From positions 1-10,445 of the forward strand of contig DASRFK010000120.1 in NCBI GenBank assembly GCA_035651635.1: a DNA stretch of 10,445 nt, written 5' to 3'. The position numbers and the translations under genes are program-made. This DNA comes from JANXQE01 sp035651635. GTDB taxonomy: Bacteria > Verrucomicrobiota > Verrucomicrobiia > Limisphaerales > UBA8199. Shown in pieces: positions 6,654 to 10,445 of this stretch (positions within the stretch are counted from its first letter, which is position 1; each line of letters opens with the position of its first letter). Below the pieces are notes generated by a model. The model had not been told where the DNA came from, searched no databases, and saw only the letters and a list, made by a program, of their open reading frames with translations.

Positions 6654-6676
6654 GGCCATCGACCGCTGCGATGTCC
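6654..6676 (+). repeat. Decayed copy of the REP-like hairpin
   Basis: Bases 6664-6676 (CGCTGCGATGTCC) match 13 of 13 bases of the right arm and loop of the first hairpin at 1531-1543. The left arm GGCCATCG (6654-6661) differs from GGACATCG by one base, and two extra bases lie in the loop. The stem can still form with one mismatch. The GTAG foot and the second hairpin are missing, so this looks like a degraded solo module. Confidence 0.5.
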
Positions 6677-6706
6677 GCATCCCAGGAAAACTCGTTGGAT
6701 TTCAGT

Positions 6707-6711
6707 GGAAG
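6707..6711 (+). promoter_or_regulatory. Ribosome binding site deciding the start of the second hydrolase
   Basis: GGAAG lies 5 bases before ATG 6717. The other candidates (upstream start at 6501, internal ATG at 6744) have no comparable site, and ATG 6717 also gives a proper signal peptide. Confidence 0.55.
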
Positions 6712-6716
6712 ACCAA

Positions 6717-8090
6717 ATGTTTCACGAGCATTCTCTGCGCGAAATGAATCTCAGGAACTCGGCGATTGCTTTGGTCATTACCTGTCTCGGAAGCGTTCAA
6801 CTGAGTCTATTCGCAGAGCAAGCGGCGGCCGTTTCCAGCGCGAACAACGCCGTGGCTGCCGCGACCTTTCTCGACTCGATTGGGACGCTTTCGGCGATCT
6901 CAAAGCGTGGCGAAAACCTGGAAAAGACGATCGAATGCTGCCGATACCTTGGGATCCGCTGGTTGCGGGCGGGAATTGAAGGCAACGTTCCGCTGGATGA
7001 GTTCATCCGACTTCACAAGGAAACCGGTGTCCGCTTTAGCTGGGGGTTTGGAAGCGGCAGCTCGGATATCGGCAAGCTGATCGAAACGGCCAGACCGGTG
7101 GCGGCCGCCGACGCGTTACTGGCCTTTGAAGGACCGAACGAACCGAACAATTGGGGGATTACTTATCAAGGCGAAGCCGGAGGGCGAGGCCATTCATGGA
7201 TGCCTGTGGCCAAACTCCAACGGGACTTGTATCAAGTGGTAAAGAGCGACCCCGTTCTCATGAAGTATCCGGTCTGGTCCATTAGTGAAGTAGGCGCTGA
7301 AACCGACAACGTGGGCCTGCAATTCCTCACCATTCCCGAAGGAGCGAACACCCTTATGCCCGCCGGCACGAAGTACGCCGACTTCGCCAATGTGCATAAC
7401 TACATTTATCATCCCAATTCGTCTCACCCGGCCGACAATAAGACCTGGAATGCCGCGGACCCGACAGCAGCCTGCAAAGTTGATGGCCTCTACGGCGAGT
7501 ATGGGACGACCTGGGCGCATCATTACCGTGGATATTCGGAAAAAGAGCTCCTCGATTTACCGCGAGTCACCACCGAGACCGGGACCACCATCGGTGGGGA
7601 GATCACGGAGGAAATGCATGGCCTGAACCTTCTGACGATGTACTTGGATCAGTTCAAAAGGGGTTGGAGCTATACAGCCGTTTACCTGCTGCGCGATCGT
7701 GTCGATGAAGGGGGCAACCAAAAATTTGGCTTTTACCGGCCTGATTACACCCCGCGTCCCGCCGCGGTGTACCTCCACAACCTGACCACTATCCTTTCTG
7801 ATAACCGCCCGGCGCAGCCCCCAGGAAAGCTGGATTATTCGATCCCCGCTGAACCGGCAACGGTACACGACCTGTTCCTGCAAAAAAGTAACGGGGCCTT
7901 CGAACTCCTGGTCTGGAACGAACAGCTAAAAGGCTCAACCCCGGTGAAGGTAAACCTGGGCAGGACCATTGCTTCGCTCAGAATATACCATCCAATCACC
8001 AGCGCTTCCTCAATTCAAACGCTTACCAGCACGGACTCGGTCTCATTGAACATGAGCAACCATCCCGTAGTGCTGGAGCTGGCACCCTAG
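6717..8090 (+). CDS. Secreted clan GH-A-like glycoside hydrolase, family not recognised
   Basis: A 457-residue exported protein. The start at ATG 6717 is set by GGAAG 5 bases upstream and gives a signal peptide with a hydrophobic core at about 15-32 (SAIALVITCLGSVQLSLF) and probable cleavage near AEQA. The rest reads like a TIM-barrel glycosidase: YLGIRWLRAGIEG (77-89) as an early strand, AFEGPNEPN (136-144) at the strand-4 end with Glu142 as candidate acid/base, FANVHNYIYHP (223-233), and RVTTETGTT (283-291) with Glu287 as candidate nucleophile. A C-terminal beta region (about 375-457; DLFLQKSNGAFELLVWNEQ) resembles the small sandwich found after GH-A barrels such as GH39 and GH30. I cannot assign a CAZy family or substrate. 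It follows another secreted hydrolase on the same strand, suggesting joint work on one polysaccharide. Both catalytic candidates come from motif position only. Confidence 0.75.
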   Translation: MFHEHSLREMNLRNSAIALVITCLGSVQLSLFAEQAAAVSSANNAVAAATFLDSIGTLSAISKRGENLEKTIECCRYLGIRWLRAGIEGNVPLDEFIRLHKETGVRFSWGFGSGSSDIGKLIETARPVAAADALLAFEGPNEPNNWGITYQGEAGGRGHSWMPVAKLQRDLYQVVKSDPVLMKYPVWSISEVGAETDNVGLQFLTIPEGANTLMPAGTKYADFANVHNYIYHPNSSHPADNKTWNAADPTAACKVDGLYGEYGTTWAHHYRGYSEKELLDLPRVTTETGTTIGGEITEEMHGLNLLTMYLDQFKRGWSYTAVYLLRDRVDEGGNQKFGFYRPDYTPRPAAVYLHNLTTILSDNRPAQPPGKLDYSIPAEPATVHDLFLQKSNGAFELLVWNEQLKGSTPVKVNLGRTIASLRIYHPITSASSIQTLTSTDSVSLNMSNHPVVLELAP

Positions 8091-8404
8091 TCGTGGAATG
8101 GGCTTGAACCGGCTTTGCTGCCCGCGTGTGGCGGATGCATCCGGCCGCCTGCTTGGGACCTTCGGACGTTTCGAAAACTGTCTCAGGACCACCGACGAAA
8201 AATTCTGGCACACCTTTCAAGGTGCCGGAATGTGAAATTAGGACACGATTCCGGAGGTCTCGCGGCCTCGACCTCCGTATAGCTACTTTCATTGAACCCT
8301 GCCGGGTTCACGACCACAATTGCGCGAGGGTTGCGGTATCGATCCCGAGGGATTCACAGACAACAGCGCAGGCCGGGGATGTGGTTTGCACCGGCCGTTA
8401 TGGA
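8091..8404. other. Convergent intergenic region rich in hairpins
   Basis: Both flanking genes end here. No gene is supported in its 314 bases. Inverted repeats seen: CACCT/AGGTG (8211-8215, 8220-8224), GGAGGTC/GACCTCC (8253-8259, 8270-8276), TGAACCC/GGGTTCA (8293-8299, 8304-8310) and GGCCGG/CCGGCC (8371-8376, 8391-8396). The last lies 9 bases from the stop of the minus-strand oxidoreductase. None has a clear T-run, so they are candidates for bidirectional termination or more decayed repeat copies rather than proven terminators. Confidence 0.5.
8253..8310. repeat. Two adjacent perfect 7-bp hairpins in a convergent region
   Basis: GGAGGTC (8253-8259) pairs with GACCTCC (8270-8276) across a 10-base loop; TGAACCC (8293-8299) pairs with GGGTTCA (8304-8310) across a 4-base loop. 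A CTAC (GTAG on the other strand, 8283-8286) sits between them, 6 bases from the first stem. They may be bidirectional transcription stops or a relative of the GTAG palindromes. Confidence 0.4.
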
Positions 8405-9835
8405 TTATCGGAACCAGTCCCGCAGAGCGGCCTCGGCGGCGTGGAAACCGCACATGCCGTGCACACCAGCGCCCGGCGGGGTTGAAGCGGAGCACAGATA
8501 CCAACCCGCGCGCGGCATTCGATAGGGCGCAGAGCTGAAAATTGGACGCGCAATCAGCTGCCGCAGATCCGTGGCGCCGCCGTCAATTGAGCCGCCGATT
8601 AAATTGGCATTGCTGAGTTCCAATTGGGCGCAGTTGGAGGTATGCCGCATCAGAATGGTGTCACGGAAGCCAGGGGCGAATCGCTCGATTTGAGCTTCGA
8701 TTCGAGTCGTCATGTCGACCGAAGACCCGCGCGGCACATGGCAGTAGGCCCAGACAATGTGCTTGCCGTCCGGCGCGCGCGCGGAGTCGAACAGCGTAGG
8801 CTGCGCCAGGAGAACAAAAGGGCGCTCCGGATGCTTTCCGAGAGTCACTTCGCGTTCCGCGGCGGCCACTTCCTCGAACGTGCCACACACATGCACTGTT
8901 CCGGCACGGCGGCACAACTCAGCCGCCCAGGGAATAGGCTCGGCGAGCGCGTAATCGATTTTGAAAATGCCAGGTCCGTATCGGAAGCTCTCGAGCCAAT
9001 GGCGATAGGAAGCTGGAAGTTGATCACCGGCGATGCGCAGCAATTGTGAAGGGGTCAAATCCCATAGAACGACGCGAGACTTGGGCAACTGGGCTGGATC
9101 ATCAATTCTGGCGCCAGTCCGGAGTTCACCGCCAAGCGAACGGAGCAGCGATGCCAGCGCGTTGGCAATTTGTTGTGAACCGCCCTGAGGTGAAGGCCAC
9201 CCCACCGCATGTCCGAGCATCCCCAGCACCACGCCAAAGGCGGCCGAGGGAATGCGTTCCAGCGGCAGGAAGGAATGGGCAGCCAGGCCGGCGAACAAAG
9301 CTCGCGCGGGTTCCTGTGTGAACCAGGCATCGACCAGGGAGGTCGTCGATCGGAAACAGCGGCGGACGAATGGGACGAGTGCCAAGGGCCGCTCGGGAAT
9401 GTGCAGCATGGGCTGAAGAAACTCTCCAGCAAGTTCCGGCCAGTTTGAGACTAACGGTTCAAGCAAGTCTTCGTAGCCCTGCCGATCCTCGCCCAGACCC
9501 TCGGCAGTGGCTTGAACTGACCTTTTTAAAATCGCGGCCCGGCTTTCGCCCAACGGATGCGCCAGTGGAAATTCCGGTTGCAGCCAAACCAGGCCGTATT
9601 GCTCGAGTTCAAGTTGGCGAAAGAAGGGGGAACCCAAACCCAGCGGATGCACTGCCGAGCATAGATCGTGCACAAATCCGGGAAGCGTCAGTTGCGCGGA
9701 ACGAGTGCCTCCGCCGACGGTCTCTTTGGCCTCGAGAACAATGATCGAGAGCCCTGCCTGCGCCAGGCGGACCGCGGCGGCGAGGCCATTGGGACCCGAC
9801 CCGACCACCACGGCGTCGTACGCATCAGTATTCAT
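8405..9835 (-). CDS. FAD-dependent oxidoreductase, phytoene desaturase/PYROXD2-like (COG1233)
   Basis: A 476-residue flavoprotein, the expected length for this group. The N-terminal dinucleotide-binding motif is DAVVVGSGPNGLAAAVRLAQAG (7-28), with acidic residue Glu35 in IIVLEAKETVGGGTRS to hold the FAD ribose. HDLCSAVHPLGLGSPFF (56-72) is characteristic of the PYROXD2/CrtI-like branch. The C-terminal FAD contact PGAGVHGMCGFHAAEAAL lies near the end of the protein. The reaction is probably a desaturation, isomerisation or oxidation of a lipophilic substrate. No carotenoid genes (crtB, crtE) are in view, so phytoene is not supported as substrate. The start at ATG 9835 gives a normal N-terminus; the frame stays open upstream, but that overlaps the neighbouring acyltransferase. 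The gene follows that acyltransferase after a 26-base gap, suggesting cotranscription. No membrane segment or signal peptide is evident. Confidence 0.87.
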   Translation of the reverse strand: MNTDAYDAVVVGSGPNGLAAAVRLAQAGLSIIVLEAKETVGGGTRSAQLTLPGFVHDLCSAVHPLGLGSPFFRQLELEQYGLVWLQPEFPLAHPLGESRAAILKRSVQATAEGLGEDRQGYEDLLEPLVSNWPELAGEFLQPMLHIPERPLALVPFVRRCFRSTTSLVDAWFTQEPARALFAGLAAHSFLPLERIPSAAFGVVLGMLGHAVGWPSPQGGSQQIANALASLLRSLGGELRTGARIDDPAQLPKSRVVLWDLTPSQLLRIAGDQLPASYRHWLESFRYGPGIFKIDYALAEPIPWAAELCRRAGTVHVCGTFEEVAAAEREVTLGKHPERPFVLLAQPTLFDSARAPDGKHIVWAYCHVPRGSSVDMTTRIEAQIERFAPGFRDTILMRHTSNCAQLELSNANLIGGSIDGGATDLRQLIARPIFSSAPYRMPRAGWYLCSASTPPGAGVHGMCGFHAAEAALRDWFR

Positions 9836-9861
9836 CCGTGGCCTAACTGCGTCGTTCCGGC

Positions 9862-10445
9862 TTAGAGCACCCGGCGCAACAAAGGAACCCGCCGAAAGAC
9901 CAGGCTGCAGGCCAGGTAGGTAACCACCACACCCAACAAGGTTGCACAAAAGAATTTCACCAGCTTGGGAGCCTCGAAATCGCGCATGAGCAAGGTGATG
10001 GCAATAAGCAACGGCGTGTGAAACAAGTAAACGGCGAACGAGTTGTCGCTGAGCCAACGCTCAAGCCGGCCCTGGTGGTTGAACTTATCGCGGAACAGCA
10101 CAACCAAGCCGAGACAAACACCGACGCAGAAAAAGGCCTCCCAGAAACTGAAGGCGGCGCTTTGCCAGGTCAGGCCGCCGCCGAGCTTGTCGGTCGACTG
10201 AGTCTTCAGCAACGCGGCCATGAGCACCAGCCAACTCAAACCACCGACGCTTATGGCAAGAGCAAGCCAACGCATGCCAAAGGAGTAAGGAATACGCAGC
10301 AGCCAGTTGCGCCGGCGAGCGCAAATCCCGATCGAGAAGAGTAAAACGTATTGCGAAAAAAAGCAGAGCTGCATGTTCAGAATATTGGTGCCCATCGGTT
10401 GAACAAGGCGCACCAGGAATGAGCAGAGGCCCATCACCAAAGCCA
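9862..10445 (-). CDS. Acyltransferase-3 family membrane protein, C-terminal part (cut by window edge)
   Basis: The frame is open to the right edge, so this is the C-terminal stretch of about 193 residues of a longer protein; the family is usually 350-400. Counting from the TTG at 10440, hydrophobic segments are near residues 20-40 (LNMQLCFFSQYVLLFSIGIC), 57-78, 96-116, 133-152 and 158-183, as in a polytopic inner-membrane protein. FFSQYVLLFSIGICARR and WLSDNSFAVYLFHTPLLIAI match the late part of acyltransferase-3 (OafA/YrhL-type) proteins, where a 'YLxHxP' helix is common. Such enzymes O-acylate sugars, glycans or lipids using acyl-CoA. The catalytic N-terminal histidine region lies outside the window, so activity cannot be judged. 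Its stop is 26 bases before the oxidoreductase ATG; the two are probably in one transcript. Confidence 0.75.
   Translation of the reverse strand, partial: ALVMGLCSFLVRLVQPMGTNILNMQLCFFSQYVLLFSIGICARRRNWLLRIPYSFGMRWLALAISVGGLSWLVLMAALLKTQSTDKLGGGLTWQSAAFSFWEAFFCVGVCLGLVVLFRDKFNHQGRLERWLSDNSFAVYLFHTPLLIAITLLMRDFEAPKLVKFFCATLLGVVVTYLACSLVFRRVPLLRRVL

Larger units (their letters stand above)
6410..6716. other. Intergenic region between the two hydrolase genes
   Basis: These 307 bases contain no convincing gene, although the downstream reading frame stays open back to 6501. Visible structure: GCGGC (6410-6414) paired with GCCGC (6441-6445) just after the upstream stop, enclosing a GTAG at 6434-6437; a small hairpin CCCCG/CGGGG (6631-6635 and 6642-6646); and a decayed REP-like hairpin at 6654-6676. 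No clear promoter hexamers and no U-tract terminator were found, so cotranscription of the two hydrolases is neither shown nor excluded. Confidence 0.5.

Noticed and set aside
6501..6716. N-terminal extension of 72 residues on the second hydrolase
   Set aside because: The extension has no ribosome binding site and crosses the decayed palindrome. It would also bury the signal peptide; ATG 6717 has GGAAG at the right distance.
8101..8504. Small open frames (70-119 codons) in the convergent region
   Set aside because: They lack ribosome binding sites and recognisable motifs and overlap the end of the oxidoreductase; composition fits chance frames in GC-rich DNA.
9836..10057. N-terminal extension of 74 residues on the FAD oxidoreductase
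   Set aside because: It would overlap the acyltransferase by almost 200 bases and place the FAD motif far from the N-terminus, unlike the family.

Overview
The window most likely comes from a free-living, moderately GC-rich Gram-negative bacterium of the Verrucomicrobiota type (Pedosphaera/Limisphaera-like). This is an inference. It rests on secreted glycoside hydrolases with Sec signal peptides, a C-terminal 'RSEDLLNW...FLRARR' tail typical of secreted proteins in that phylum, and intergenic GTAG-footed palindromes. There is no rRNA, tRNA, CRISPR array, transposase or phage gene.

Layout: (1) 1-1442, minus strand: a two-gene glycolate/glyoxylate unit, a GlcD-type FAD dehydrogenase (cut by the left edge) preceded by an alanine/serine-glyoxylate aminotransferase. 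(2) 1443-1738: a divergent intergenic region holding a 134-bp inverted pair of REP-like modules whose stems covary. (3) 1739-3764, plus strand: a compact partner-switching signalling operon made of a STAS antagonist, an RsbW-like HATPase and a cNMP-binding plus SpoIIE/RsbU-type phosphatase. No sigma factor is next to it. (4) 3765-3964: an intergenic region with three tandem GTAG-footed palindromic units. (5) 3965-8090, plus strand: two secreted TIM-barrel glycoside hydrolases. The first is DUF5060 + GH5-like and multidomain; the second is a clan GH-A-like enzyme that I cannot place in a family. Between them lies a decayed copy of the REP hairpin. (6) 8091-8404: a convergent intergenic region with several hairpins. 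(7) 8405-10445, minus strand: a PYROXD2/CrtI-like FAD oxidoreductase downstream of the C-terminal half of an acyltransferase-3 membrane protein cut by the right edge.

How the genes may work together: GlcD would make glyoxylate from glycolate and the aminotransferase would convert it to glycine. The phosphatase would sense a cyclic nucleotide (or a related ligand) and dephosphorylate the STAS protein, which would then capture the HATPase. The final target of that switch is not in the window. The two hydrolases would act outside the cytoplasm on plant or microbial polysaccharide. The most unusual signal is the family of GTAG-footed palindromes at 1516-1649, 3791-3895 and 6654-6676. They look like targets of a REP-associated tyrosine transposase (RAYT) encoded elsewhere.
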